Source of the DNA: SIG440 sp045631525
Lineage (GTDB): Bacteria > Bacillota > Clostridia > Monoglobales > Monoglobaceae
NCBI GenBank assembly: GCA_045631525.1
Contig: JAZQUY010000002.1
Span: forward strand, 124,001-188,000
Length of the DNA stretch: 64,000 bases
Direction: 5' to 3'
In this document: positions 33,995 through 42,301 of the stretch, in pieces
How positions within the stretch are numbered: position 1 is the first letter of the stretch
Layout: each line of letters opens with the position of its first letter
Notes under the pieces: generated by a model
Databases searched by the model: none
Told to the model about the DNA's origin: nothing
What the model saw: the letters and a program-made list of their open reading frames with translations, nothing else
Made by a program: the position numbers and the translations under genes

Positions 33995-34942
33995 ATGAGA
34001 ATAACAGTGCTTGATGCGGCAACACTTGGAGAAGATTTGTCTCTTGAACCACTCAATGCGCTTGGCGAATGTAAGGTATATGAGTCAACAGATTCCGAAG
34101 ATGTGGTTGAAAGAATTGCAACTTGTGATGTTGCGGTTTTAAATAAGGTGAAACTCAATGAGAGCAACCTTAAATATGCAAAGAATTTAAAACTTATATG
34201 TGTAGCGGCTACAGGATATGATAATATTGATATTGATTATTGCAAAGAAAAGGGGATTGCTGTTTGCAATGTGGTGGGATATTCGTCTCACAGCTGTGCT
34301 CAGCTTACAACGTCAATAGTACTTTCCCTTGCTGTGCATCTCTCTGAATACAATGATTTTGTGAAAAGCGGCGAATATTCAAAAAGTGATACTGCAAACA
34401 AACTTTCGCCCGTGTATCACGAGCTTTTTGGAAAGACTTGGGGAATAGTGGGCTTTGGAAATATCGGTTATGAAGTAGGGATGGTTGCAAAGGCACTGGG
34501 TTGTGAAATTCTTGTGAACAAAAGGACCCCTGTTGACGGTTACAAGTGTGTTGATATTGACACTCTTTGCCGGCAGGCAGATATAATAACCATACACACA
34601 CCTCTCACTGATGAAACATATGAGTTGATAAATGAAAAGCGCCTTTCACTTATGAAAAGAGATGTGATTCTGGTAAATGTGGCACGAGGTGCTGTGGTTG
34701 ATGAAAGGGCGGTAGCAACGGCAATAAAGGAAGAGAGAATAGGGGCTTTCGGGTGTGATGTTTATTCAAAAGAACCTTTCTCGAAAATGCATCCTCTTTA
34801 TGAGATAAAGGATAGAAAAAATGTCCTTTTGACTCCACATATGGCGTGGGGTGCTTATGAATCCAGGGTGCGATGTCTTGATGAAATTGTGATGAATATA
34901 AAAGACTTTTTTAGTGGCGGCAACAAAGGAAGAGTTGTATAG
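33995..34942 (+). CDS. D-2-hydroxyacid dehydrogenase (hydroxypyruvate-reductase-like)
   Basis: A 315-residue enzyme. The NAD-binding fingerprint is GKTWGIVGFGNIGYEVG; catalytic Arg in NVARGAVVDE, Glu in GAFGCDVYSKEPF, and the His in LLTPHMAWGAYESR. It reduces a 2-keto acid to the D-hydroxy acid with NAD(P)H; glycerate/hydroxypyruvate is a common substrate in this branch, but it is not fixed by the sequence. Sits between ygjV-like and a lipid kinase gene with short gaps. Confidence 0.92.
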   Translation: MRITVLDAATLGEDLSLEPLNALGECKVYESTDSEDVVERIATCDVAVLNKVKLNESNLKYAKNLKLICVAATGYDNIDIDYCKEKGIAVCNVVGYSSHSCAQLTTSIVLSLAVHLSEYNDFVKSGEYSKSDTANKLSPVYHELFGKTWGIVGFGNIGYEVGMVAKALGCEILVNKRTPVDGYKCVDIDTLCRQADIITIHTPLTDETYELINEKRLSLMKRDVILVNVARGAVVDERAVATAIKEERIGAFGCDVYSKEPFSKMHPLYEIKDRKNVLLTPHMAWGAYESRVRCLDEIVMNIKDFFSGGNKGRVV

Positions 34943-34958
34943 TTCCAAGGAGAAAGAA

Positions 34959-35936
34959 ATGAAAACGGTTTTTATAATAAATCCCAAAGCGGGAAAACCA
35001 AAGAATATTGACCGGATAATTGAAAACATCAGAAACGAGGCCGAAAGACTAAAGGCTGATATTGAAATTTACATAACAAAATCAGTGGGTGATGCCTGCC
35101 GTTTCACGAAGGGATATTGTGAAAAAACAGGTGCAGCTCGGTTTGTTGCCTGCGGAGGGGACGGAACACTCAGCGAAGTGCTGGGCGGTGCCATTGATTT
35201 TCCTGAAGCAGAGATAGGAGTTATGCCGCTTGGAACGGGAAATGATTTTTGCAGAAACTTTGATGAAGCGAAAGCCTTTGGTGATGTAGCTTTTCAACTT
35301 TGTGCACCTGTTGTCAAATGTGATGCAATCAGATATACTACGACTGTTAATGGTATAAAAAAATCAGGATATTGTGTAAATATGTTTAACATTGGGTTTG
35401 ACTGCAATGTGGCAGACATGACAAACGAAATAAAGAATAGAAGAATTATCAAAGGCTCCATCGCCTATATAATTGCGATTTTTGTTGCTTTGGTTAAGAA
35501 AAAAGGAGCAAACCTTAAGATTGAGATTGACGAAAAGATAAAACACAACGGAAAGCTTTTGCTTACCTCAGTGGCAAACGGTGCATATTGCGGCGGCGGA
35601 ATAAAAAGCAATCCATTTGCATCAATACGTGACGGCTTTTTGAACATCAATATAATAAAAAATATTTCGCGACTTAAATTATTAAATATTTTGCCACATT
35701 ACGCAAAAGGAGACTTTTTGAAAATCCGTGGAATAGAAAAAATAATTCATACCGAAAAATGCAAAAAGATGACCATAACCCCGCCAAGTGGAAATATAAG
35801 ACTGTGTTGTGACGGCGAAATTATGGATGCAGGAGTTACCGAGTTTGAAATTGTGCCGGATGCGTTTAATTTTGTTGCTGTTTCGGGCTATAAAAATGTA
35901 GAGGAAATCAAACTCAGCCAGTGTGAAATGATATAA
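34959..35936 (+). CDS. YegS/BmrU-type lipid kinase (second copy)
   Basis: A 325-residue diacylglycerol-kinase-family protein. IINPKAGKPKN and the ACGGDGTLSEVLG nucleotide loop are clear, with PLGTGNDFCRNF next. Compared with the copy at 16048 it carries the GTGNDF loop of the DgkB group, so this one is the better candidate for the housekeeping soluble diacylglycerol kinase. The ATG at 34959 has AAGGAGAAAG ahead; an in-frame ATG at 34914 lies inside the upstream gene. Confidence 0.9.
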   Translation: MKTVFIINPKAGKPKNIDRIIENIRNEAERLKADIEIYITKSVGDACRFTKGYCEKTGAARFVACGGDGTLSEVLGGAIDFPEAEIGVMPLGTGNDFCRNFDEAKAFGDVAFQLCAPVVKCDAIRYTTTVNGIKKSGYCVNMFNIGFDCNVADMTNEIKNRRIIKGSIAYIIAIFVALVKKKGANLKIEIDEKIKHNGKLLLTSVANGAYCGGGIKSNPFASIRDGFLNINIIKNISRLKLLNILPHYAKGDFLKIRGIEKIIHTEKCKKMTITPPSGNIRLCCDGEIMDAGVTEFEIVPDAFNFVAVSGYKNVEEIKLSQCEMI

Positions 35937-35962
35937 TTATTTTGGGAATATGACGAGTAAAT

Positions 35963-35999
35963 AAAAATCCGTGAAGGCTTTTGCCTCCACGGATTTTTG
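35963..35999 (+). terminator. Terminator after the second lipid kinase
   Basis: A 16-bp stem with one mismatch (35963-35978 with 35983-35998), TTTT loop, ending in T's. Confidence 0.88.
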
Positions 36000-36050
36000 T
36001 ATATAGAAAACCATGCAATAGGTGCGCGGTTTCCGTTATACAATGAAATA

Positions 36051-36070
36051 CCCCCCGTTATACGGGGGGG
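36051..36070 (-). terminator. GC hairpin downstream of the NSS transporter gene
   Basis: CCCCCCGT and ACGGGGGG form a very GC-rich stem 20 bases past the transporter stop. It lacks a T-run on the minus strand, so it may mainly protect the mRNA end or work with the hairpin at 35963-35998. Confidence 0.45.
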
Positions 36071-36090
36071 ATTTATCAATACAGAACCTA

Positions 36091-37449
36091 TTAAATCTTG
36101 AAAATACCAAATGCATCGAGTACTGATGAAATGAGGATAAGAACAATACAAATAGGTGCAAGATATTTTATTACGAAAGTGAACAGAGCTTTTCTTTTGA
36201 ATTTTGATGAAAGCTCAACCTCTTCGATAAGTGACTGAGGCTTGAGTACATATCCTACAAAAATGCAAGTGAAGAACGCAACGATGGGCATTAGAACACT
36301 ATTGCTGATAAAGTCAAAGAAATCAAGGAACTGAAGACCGATGATTGTGAAGTTGCTCCAAATGCTGTATCCGAAGATTGACAAGAAACCAAGAATAAGA
36401 GAAACGACAAAAACAATCAGGCATGATAAATTACGGTTTATTTTGCATTTATCACATACGATTGAAACAACAGTTTCCATAAGAGAAATTGATGATGTAA
36501 GAGCTGCAAAAAGAACCAGCAGGAAGAATGCAACGCCCACTATCTGCCCGCCCCACATGGTTTCGAAAACTTTTGGGAGAGTCACAAACATAAGGCTTGG
36601 ACCTTTGCCAAGAGCCTCAGGAGTTCCGCCTGAGAAAACAAAAACGGCTGGGATAATCATAAGTCCAGCAAGAAAAGCAATTCCTGTATCAAAAAGTTCG
36701 ATATTTCCAACGGCAGATTCAAGGTTTACATCCTTTTTCATATATGAACCATATGTAATCATAATTCCCATAGCAAGTGACATTGAATAGAAAAGCTGAC
36801 CCATAGCTGCAAGAACTGTTGTGGCAGAGAACTTACTGAAATCAGGGAGTACGTAATAAAGCACACCATCAAGAGCACCAGGCAAACATAATGAATATAT
36901 AGCAATAATGATTGATAGGATAACCAAAACCGGCATCATAAAGCGGCTCACCTTTTCAATGCCTTTTTCAACACCGCAAAGAACGATTAAAGCGGTAACA
37001 CCGATGAATAAAAGGAACCATATTGTAGGTTCTGTGGCTTGCGTTATAAAGCCACCGAAATAATCATCGTTTGCTGCCAAGTGACCGCCACCAGTAGTGA
37101 AAGTGAATAAATATTTCATAACCCATCCGCCGATAACGGAGTAGTAAGGCAAAATAATAACAGGAACAAGGGCCGCAAGCCAACCCACAAAAGAAAACTT
37201 TTTGTTGAGCTTTTTGAATGCTTCGATGGCGCTAAGTCCGGTTTTTCTTCCGATAGCAATTTCGGCAGTCATAAGGGCAAAGCCTAAAGTAACAGCGAGA
37301 ATAATGTAAACAAGCAGAAAAATTCCGCCACCGTACTTTGCAGCAAGATAAGGAAATCTCCAGATGTTTCCAAGTCCAACAGCAGAACCGGCTGCTGCAA
37401 GGACAAATCCAAGCTTTCCAGTGAAGCTGCTTCGTTTTTCATTTGTCAT
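36091..37449 (-). CDS. Neurotransmitter:sodium symporter (SNF) family transporter
   Basis: A 452-residue protein with about eleven hydrophobic helices. Helix 1 has the GSAVGLGNIWRFPY signature with the unwound Na+/substrate site, and ALTSSISLMETVV near helix 8 holds the second sodium site. Bacterial members import amino acids with Na+. Expressed alone on the minus strand; AGGGGG precedes ATG 37449. Confidence 0.95.
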   Translation of the reverse strand: MTNEKRSSFTGKLGFVLAAAGSAVGLGNIWRFPYLAAKYGGGIFLLVYIILAVTLGFALMTAEIAIGRKTGLSAIEAFKKLNKKFSFVGWLAALVPVIILPYYSVIGGWVMKYLFTFTTGGGHLAANDDYFGGFITQATEPTIWFLLFIGVTALIVLCGVEKGIEKVSRFMMPVLVILSIIIAIYSLCLPGALDGVLYYVLPDFSKFSATTVLAAMGQLFYSMSLAMGIMITYGSYMKKDVNLESAVGNIELFDTGIAFLAGLMIIPAVFVFSGGTPEALGKGPSLMFVTLPKVFETMWGGQIVGVAFFLLVLFAALTSSISLMETVVSIVCDKCKINRNLSCLIVFVVSLILGFLSIFGYSIWSNFTIIGLQFLDFFDFISNSVLMPIVAFFTCIFVGYVLKPQSLIEEVELSSKFKRKALFTFVIKYLAPICIVLILISSVLDAFGIFKI

Positions 37450-37462
37450 AAATAGACCCCCT

Positions 37463-37502
37463 ATACGTTGATAATGTAGATATTATACTATATATGTCAA
37501 AA
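37463..37502 (-). promoter_or_regulatory. Promoter region of the NSS transporter
   Basis: On the minus strand TTGACA is followed 18 bases later by CATTAT; a perfect TATAAT is also present 7 bases after TTGACA. Which -10 is used is unclear. Confidence 0.5.
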
Positions 37503-37519
37503 AAAGCAAATAAAAAACA

Positions 37520-37562
37520 AAAAAACAGAAAAAAACAACCTGCTTTTTTCAGGCAGATTGTT
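37520..37562 (-). terminator. Terminator of the LysM/GH18 gene
   Basis: A 10-bp stem with one G-T pair (37534-37543 with 37553-37562). On the minus strand it is followed by a long T-rich tail. Confidence 0.85.
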
Positions 37563-37583
37563 CTTAGTTGAGATATTTACGTG

Positions 37584-38861
37584 TTATTGCCTTACATTAA
37601 ACATATAATTGAGAAGAGAAAAATTTTGTTGGAATGCACGCATATAATTCCAGTAGCCTACTCCGCGCAAGCCCTTTTCGTTTACGAGATTAAATTTCTG
37701 CATAATGCTGCGGACATCTTCAAACCAGACCTCGTGCTCTTTGCCACTATCGTCTGTGTACCTGAACCAAGGAGATTGCGAAACCTCGTCAAATTGTATA
37801 GCTACGCTATTTCTTGCAGCAATTTTTATTGCTTCAACATTTGATATAAGCCGTGCACGACTTTCTCCCTTTACATAAGGAAGTGTCCAGTCATAGCCGT
37901 AGTTTGGTATACCCAGAAAAATTTTTTCTGCAGGAATTCGTGTAAGAGCATAATCCACTACCTGCCGCACGTTTCGTATGGGTGCCACAGCTAAAGGCGG
38001 ACCGTAGGTGTACCCCCATTCATATGTCATGAGAAGAACGGCATTGGCATTATCGCCTATCGCCTGATAGTTGTGTCCCTCATAAAGAAGACCCCTTTGT
38101 GTGTCAGAGGTTTTGGGTGCAAGGGCGGCAATGACCTCGAAACCCAAAGGATTGAGACGGCTTCTCAGCTTTCCTATAAATTCGCCATACAAAAGACTAT
38201 CCTCGGGATAAACAAATTCAAAATCTATGTCAAGTCCGCGATAGTCTTTTGCTTGCATATTGTAGACGACATCTTCTATGAGCCGTTCTTGAATTTCTGG
38301 ATTGTTTAAAACAATACTTGCAAGCTCGTTGCTGAAACCTCCGCTTTCTGTGAGGGTGGAAAGATGCATAAGGGGAAGAACACCATAGCCGTATGCTTTT
38401 TCAATTAACTCTTCATCATCAAGATACACAAGACCGCCCTGCTCGGTTATTCCGTAAGTGAAAGGTGTGAGATAAGTAGAGTAAGGGAGTATGCCTTCAA
38501 TAACAGACATATTTACATAAGGGTATGCATAACCATTTACGTCAATCTCACGGCTAACGTTTCTTTCAAAAGAAATTACAAGGGTCTGACCGGGATAAAG
38601 GGTTGTTCTGCCACCTAAAATAGGATTATTTCGAAACAGTGCATTTACGCTTATTCCATAGTTTTGTGCGATGGAATATATCGTTTCGTTTGCGCTTACT
38701 GTATGGATTTGTGTTGGGTTTAGAATAAGAAGCGCCTGACCTTCAACTAAAGTGGGAATTTCTTCGAGATTGTTAAGGGTAACAACAACAAATTCAGGCA
38801 CACCGTATTGCTCCGCAATGGATACTGCGGTTTCACCGTTTTTCACTATATGTATATTCAT
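37584..38861 (-). CDS. LysM-domain glycosyl hydrolase family 18 protein (SleL/YaaH type)
   Basis: A 425-residue protein without a signal peptide. Two LysM repeats at the N-terminus (about residues 2-46 and 51-96) bind peptidoglycan. From about residue 105 a GH18 barrel follows, with the catalytic RGLDIDFEFV (D-x-D-x-E) and the late GVGYWNYMR strand. In spore formers such proteins are coat- or cortex-associated N-acetylglucosaminidases active at germination. The ATG at 38861 has GGAGGTGA ahead; an in-frame ATG at 38876 lies upstream of that site. The promoter is unclear; sporulation control is likely but not proved. Confidence 0.92.
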   Translation of the reverse strand: MNIHIVKNGETAVSIAEQYGVPEFVVVTLNNLEEIPTLVEGQALLILNPTQIHTVSANETIYSIAQNYGISVNALFRNNPILGGRTTLYPGQTLVISFERNVSREIDVNGYAYPYVNMSVIEGILPYSTYLTPFTYGITEQGGLVYLDDEELIEKAYGYGVLPLMHLSTLTESGGFSNELASIVLNNPEIQERLIEDVVYNMQAKDYRGLDIDFEFVYPEDSLLYGEFIGKLRSRLNPLGFEVIAALAPKTSDTQRGLLYEGHNYQAIGDNANAVLLMTYEWGYTYGPPLAVAPIRNVRQVVDYALTRIPAEKIFLGIPNYGYDWTLPYVKGESRARLISNVEAIKIAARNSVAIQFDEVSQSPWFRYTDDSGKEHEVWFEDVRSIMQKFNLVNEKGLRGVGYWNYMRAFQQNFSLLNYMFNVRQ

Positions 38862-38952
38862 ACAATTCACCTCCATTCTATATTATATTTTCGGGTTTTA
38901 AAAGTGTTAAAAAATAAATAGCAGCTAAAATCGACAAATTTTTTAAAAAGTA

Positions 38953-38980
38953 TTGACAAAAGATGAAATGGGTGTATAAT
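38953..38980 (+). promoter_or_regulatory. Promoter of the glycine riboswitch transcript
   Basis: TTGACA, 16-bp spacer, TATAAT, with TG immediately before the -10. Confidence 0.87.
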
Positions 38981-38996
38981 ATATGGGTAACCCAGT

Positions 38997-39025
38997 GAAA
39001 CTTTCAGAATTTTTTAGACTGAAAG
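38997..39025 (+). promoter_or_regulatory. Ghost-aptamer-like hairpin ahead of the glycine riboswitch
   Basis: CTTTCAG (39001-39007) pairs with CTGAAAG (39019-39025). It stands where a first aptamer would be in a tandem switch but has none of the glycine-binding consensus. Confidence 0.5.
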
Positions 39026-39114
39026 CAGAGGGGACTCCGGAGAATCTCATTTTGAGTGCCGAAGGTGCAAGGTGACTTTGTCACTGAATCTCTCAGGCAA
39101 AAGGACGGAGCAGA
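39026..39114 (+). promoter_or_regulatory. Glycine riboswitch, single aptamer
   Basis: The conserved core is present: GCCGAAGG-x-GCAA and AATCTCTCAGGCAAAAGGAC, with P1 formed by CTCCG (39035-39039) and CGGAG (39106-39110). Only one complete aptamer is seen. The downstream gene is an alanine/glycine symporter, a common target. Bases 39152-39157 (CCGGAG) can pair with 39035-39040 instead of P1, and this would break the terminator that follows. On that reading glycine would stabilise P1, free the terminator and switch the gene off; this direction is inference. Confidence 0.93.
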
Positions 39115-39151
39115 CAAATTCTTATGCTTACATATGTCTGTGTGTCAAATT

Positions 39152-39198
39152 CCGGAGCCGCTGAGTATCACTCGGTCGGCTATTTTTATTTTATTTTT
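39152..39198 (+). terminator. Riboswitch-controlled terminator
   Basis: AGCCG (39156-39160) pairs with CGGCT (39177-39181) and CTGAG with CTCGG around TATCA, with one bulged T. A T-rich run follows, just ahead of the symporter ribosome site. Confidence 0.82.
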
Positions 39199-39215
39199 CA
39201 GGAGGGTTTTTAACC

Positions 39216-40631
39216 ATGCAAGAAACATTATTAAACATTGTGGCAAAAGCCAACGCGTATCTATCTGACTACATTCTTATTATTTTGCTTGTAGGCGTCG
39301 GACTTTTCTTCTCAATCAAAACACGTTTTGTTCAGGTTCGCTGCTTTGGCGAAGGTATGAAACAGGTATTTGGAAACCTCAAGCTTAGCGGCGGAAAGCA
39401 TAAAAGCGGAATCAGTTCCTTCCAGGCACTTGCTACAGCTATTGCAGCTCAGGTAGGTACAGGTAACATCGTTGGTGCATCTGGCGCAATTCTTATTGGT
39501 GGTCCCGGTGCAATATTCTGGATGTGGGTTATCGCATTCCTCGGTATGGCTACTATATATGCTGAAGCTGTGCTTGCGCAGGAAACAAGAATAAAAGATG
39601 AAAATGGAGAAATACACGGTGGTCCTGTTTATTACATAAAGAAAGCTTTCCCCAATGGATTCGGGACATTCCTTTCAGTGTTCTTTGCTATTGCAGCAGT
39701 TCTGGCTCTCGGATTTATGGGAAGCATGGTTCAGTCAAACTCTATTGCTGAAACCTGTAATACTGCATTCGGTATTCCGGTTTGGGTTATGGGTGTTGTT
39801 GTGGCTGTGATTTCAGCTTTCATTTTCCTTGGCGGTGTTCAGCGTCTTGCTTCTGTTACTGAAAAGATGGTGCCGCTTATGGCACTTCTCTATCTCGTTG
39901 GCGGTCTGGTTATACTTTGTATTCGTGTTAAATTTATTCCGGAAACATTCGGTATGATATTTAAGTATGCATTCACACCAAGTGCTTTGATTGGTGGCGG
40001 AATTGGTTATGCACTCAAAACTGCTATCAGTCAGGGTGCAAAGAGAGGTCTTTTCTCAAACGAAGCGGGTATGGGTTCAACACCTCATGCACATGCTATG
40101 GCAAATGTGAAAAAGCCTCACGACCAGGGTACAGCTGCTATGATAGGTGTGTTTATTGATACTTTTGTGGTTCTTACAATGACAGCCCTTGTTGTTATTT
40201 CCTGCCTCTATGCAGGTAGTGGACCACTTGCAGGTCTCACAGGTGATGCGTACATTGCTGCGACATCTGGTGCAGAAGCTATTGTGTCAAAAACAACCGC
40301 TATGCAAATGGCATTTTCAAGCGCTATTGGTTCCAGTGCATTTGGTAACGGCTTTATTGCAATATGCTTGTTCTTCTTTGCACTTTCAACAATTATTGGT
40401 TGGAACTTCTTTGGTAAAATAAATGCGCAGTATCTCACAAAGAACAAAAAGATTGGCGTAATTCTTTACGCAGTGATTTCTATTGCGTTTATTTTCACAG
40501 GCTCAATTCTTTCCAACGATTTGGTATGGGAGCTTACAGACTTCTTTAACTATCTCATGGTTATCCCTAATGCTATTGCTCTTATTGCACTTTATAAAAT
40601 TGTTGCAAAGGCGGCAAAAAAGGATAAATAA
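39216..40631 (+). CDS. Sodium:alanine/glycine symporter (AGCS family)
   Basis: A 471-residue, 10-12-helix membrane protein. Signature stretches are GGKHKSGISSFQALATAIAAQVGTGNIVG and the FSNEAGMGSTPHAHA loop, both typical of AGCS carriers. It imports glycine or alanine with Na+. The ribosome site AGGAGGG (39200-39206) lies right after the riboswitch terminator, so expression depends on read-through. Confidence 0.96.
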   Translation: MQETLLNIVAKANAYLSDYILIILLVGVGLFFSIKTRFVQVRCFGEGMKQVFGNLKLSGGKHKSGISSFQALATAIAAQVGTGNIVGASGAILIGGPGAIFWMWVIAFLGMATIYAEAVLAQETRIKDENGEIHGGPVYYIKKAFPNGFGTFLSVFFAIAAVLALGFMGSMVQSNSIAETCNTAFGIPVWVMGVVVAVISAFIFLGGVQRLASVTEKMVPLMALLYLVGGLVILCIRVKFIPETFGMIFKYAFTPSALIGGGIGYALKTAISQGAKRGLFSNEAGMGSTPHAHAMANVKKPHDQGTAAMIGVFIDTFVVLTMTALVVISCLYAGSGPLAGLTGDAYIAATSGAEAIVSKTTAMQMAFSSAIGSSAFGNGFIAICLFFFALSTIIGWNFFGKINAQYLTKNKKIGVILYAVISIAFIFTGSILSNDLVWELTDFFNYLMVIPNAIALIALYKIVAKAAKKDK

Positions 40632-40678
40632 AACTGGACCGTTACAGAAAAAATGCTTCGAAAAATTTTTGAAAACTA

Positions 40679-40707
40679 TTGCATTTAAGTGGGAAAAGTG
40701 ATAAAAT
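40679..40707 (+). promoter_or_regulatory. Promoter of gdhA
   Basis: TTGCAT, 17-bp spacer ending in TGA, TAAAAT (extended -10), 35 bases before the ATG. Confidence 0.8.
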
Positions 40708-40741
40708 AAATAGGTTAGAAATTTTTAGGGGGTATATTTTT

Positions 40742-42085
40742 ATGTCATACATCGAAAGAATTATCGAAGACATAAAAAGAAAGCATGCGTCAGAACCTGA
40801 ATTTATTCAGACCGTGACTGAGGTGCTTACAAGTATTGCTCCGGTGATTGAAAAACATCCGGAGTATGAAAAGGCTGCAATTCTTGAAAGAATGGTTGAG
40901 CCTGAAAGACAGATTATTTTCAGAATTGCCTGGGTAGACGATAGTGGCAAGACTCAGGTAAATACCGGTTATCGTGTTCAGTTTAACGGTGCGATTGGTC
41001 CTTACAAGGGCGGCCTTCGTTTCCATCCGTCTGTATATCTCGGAATTATCAAGTTCCTTGGCTTTGAACAGACCTTCAAAAACAGCCTTACCGGTCTTCC
41101 TATCGGCGGCGGCAAAGGTGGAAGTGATTTTGACCCAAGAGGAAAGAGTGATGGCGAAATCATGAGATTTTGCCAGGCGTTTATGACAGAACTTTACAGA
41201 CATATCGGTCCGAACGTTGACGTTCCTGCTGGCGATATTGGTGTTGGTGGAAGAGAAATCGGTTACCTTTACGGTCAGTACAAGAGAATAAAGGCTGCTT
41301 GGGAAAATGGTGTTCTCACGGGCAAAGGACTCGAGTATGGTGGTTCTCTCATAAGACCTGAAGCTACAGGTTTTGGTGCTACATATTATGCAAATGAAGT
41401 TTTGCATCATTGTGGTGATGATATCAAAGGCAAAACAGTTGCAGTTTCAGGTTTTGGAAACGTTGCATGGGGCGTTTGCAAAAAGGTTGCAGAGCTCGGC
41501 GGCAAGGTTGTTACAATTTCAGGGCCTGATGGCTATGTTTATGATCCAGATGGTGTGATTACAGAAGAGAAAATCAACTATCTTCTTGAAATGAGAGCGT
41601 CTGGTCGTGACAAGGCTCAGGATTATGCTGAAAAGTTCGGATGTCAGTTCTTTGCAGGTAAAAAGCCTTGGGAAGTTAAGGTTGATATTTGTATGCCTTG
41701 TGCTACTCAGAACGAAATCAATCTTGATGAAGCAAAGAAGATTGTTGCAAACGGCACAAAGTATTATATCGAAGTTGCAAATATGCCTACGACAGAAGAA
41801 GCTATGGAATTGATAAAAGAAAGCGGCGCAATAATTGGTCCTTCGAAAGCTGCCAATGCTGGCGGTGTTGCAGTTTCTTCCTTGGAAATGGCACAGAACT
41901 CAATGAGATACAGCTGGACAGCGGAAGAGGTTGATGAAAAGCTTAAGGGTATTATGGTTAATATTCACAAGGTTTCTGTTGAAACAGCTGAAGAGTATGG
42001 TCTAGGTTATGACTTGGTAGCGGGTGCAAATATTGCAGGTTTTATTAAGGTCGCAAAGGCTATGCTGTCTCAGGGTATTTATTAA
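40742..42085 (+). CDS. gdhA: NADP-type glutamate dehydrogenase
   Basis: A 447-residue, full-length hexameric-type enzyme. Motifs: GGLRFHPSV, LPIGGGKGGSDFDP with the catalytic lysine, PAGDIGVGGREIGYL, and the Rossmann fingerprint VSGFGNVAWG. It makes glutamate from 2-oxoglutarate and ammonium. The GGGGG site is 9-13 bases ahead of ATG 40742; the longer frame from 40679 overlaps the promoter and is rejected. Monocistronic, with a terminator after it. Confidence 0.97.
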   Translation: MSYIERIIEDIKRKHASEPEFIQTVTEVLTSIAPVIEKHPEYEKAAILERMVEPERQIIFRIAWVDDSGKTQVNTGYRVQFNGAIGPYKGGLRFHPSVYLGIIKFLGFEQTFKNSLTGLPIGGGKGGSDFDPRGKSDGEIMRFCQAFMTELYRHIGPNVDVPAGDIGVGGREIGYLYGQYKRIKAAWENGVLTGKGLEYGGSLIRPEATGFGATYYANEVLHHCGDDIKGKTVAVSGFGNVAWGVCKKVAELGGKVVTISGPDGYVYDPDGVITEEKINYLLEMRASGRDKAQDYAEKFGCQFFAGKKPWEVKVDICMPCATQNEINLDEAKKIVANGTKYYIEVANMPTTEEAMELIKESGAIIGPSKAANAGGVAVSSLEMAQNSMRYSWTAEEVDEKLKGIMVNIHKVSVETAEEYGLGYDLVAGANIAGFIKVAKAMLSQGIY

Positions 42086-42105
42086 GATTTAAAAATTAAT
42101 AATGG

Positions 42106-42134
42106 GATGCAGGCGAATGCCTGCATCTTTTTTT
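42106..42134 (+). terminator. Terminator after gdhA
   Basis: A 9-bp perfect stem GATGCAGGC/GCCTGCATC with GAAT loop and seven T's. Confidence 0.93.
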
Positions 42135-42235
42135 GTCAAAAATACACTATGTTGTGGTAAGTATATGCGAAATATACAAATAATGGTATATTTTATTGTT
42201 AAAGCCTACAAAAAAATGTAAATTTTTTAATTTGC

Positions 42236-42264
42236 TTGAAAAAAGTCGAAAAGTGTTATAAAAT
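42236..42264 (+). promoter_or_regulatory. Promoter of the NCS2 permease
   Basis: TTGAAA, 17-bp spacer, TAAAAT. The 100 bases upstream hold only a weak GTATAT/ATATAC hairpin; no purine riboswitch consensus is seen. Confidence 0.68.
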
Positions 42265-42301
42265 AGTTTTGTAAAAAAAATTATATGAGGAGTGAAATCT
42301 C

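Noticed and set aside
42135..42301. Possible purine riboswitch ahead of the NCS2 permease
   Set aside because: The conserved junction and loop-loop sequences are absent; only a promoter and a weak AT hairpin are found.
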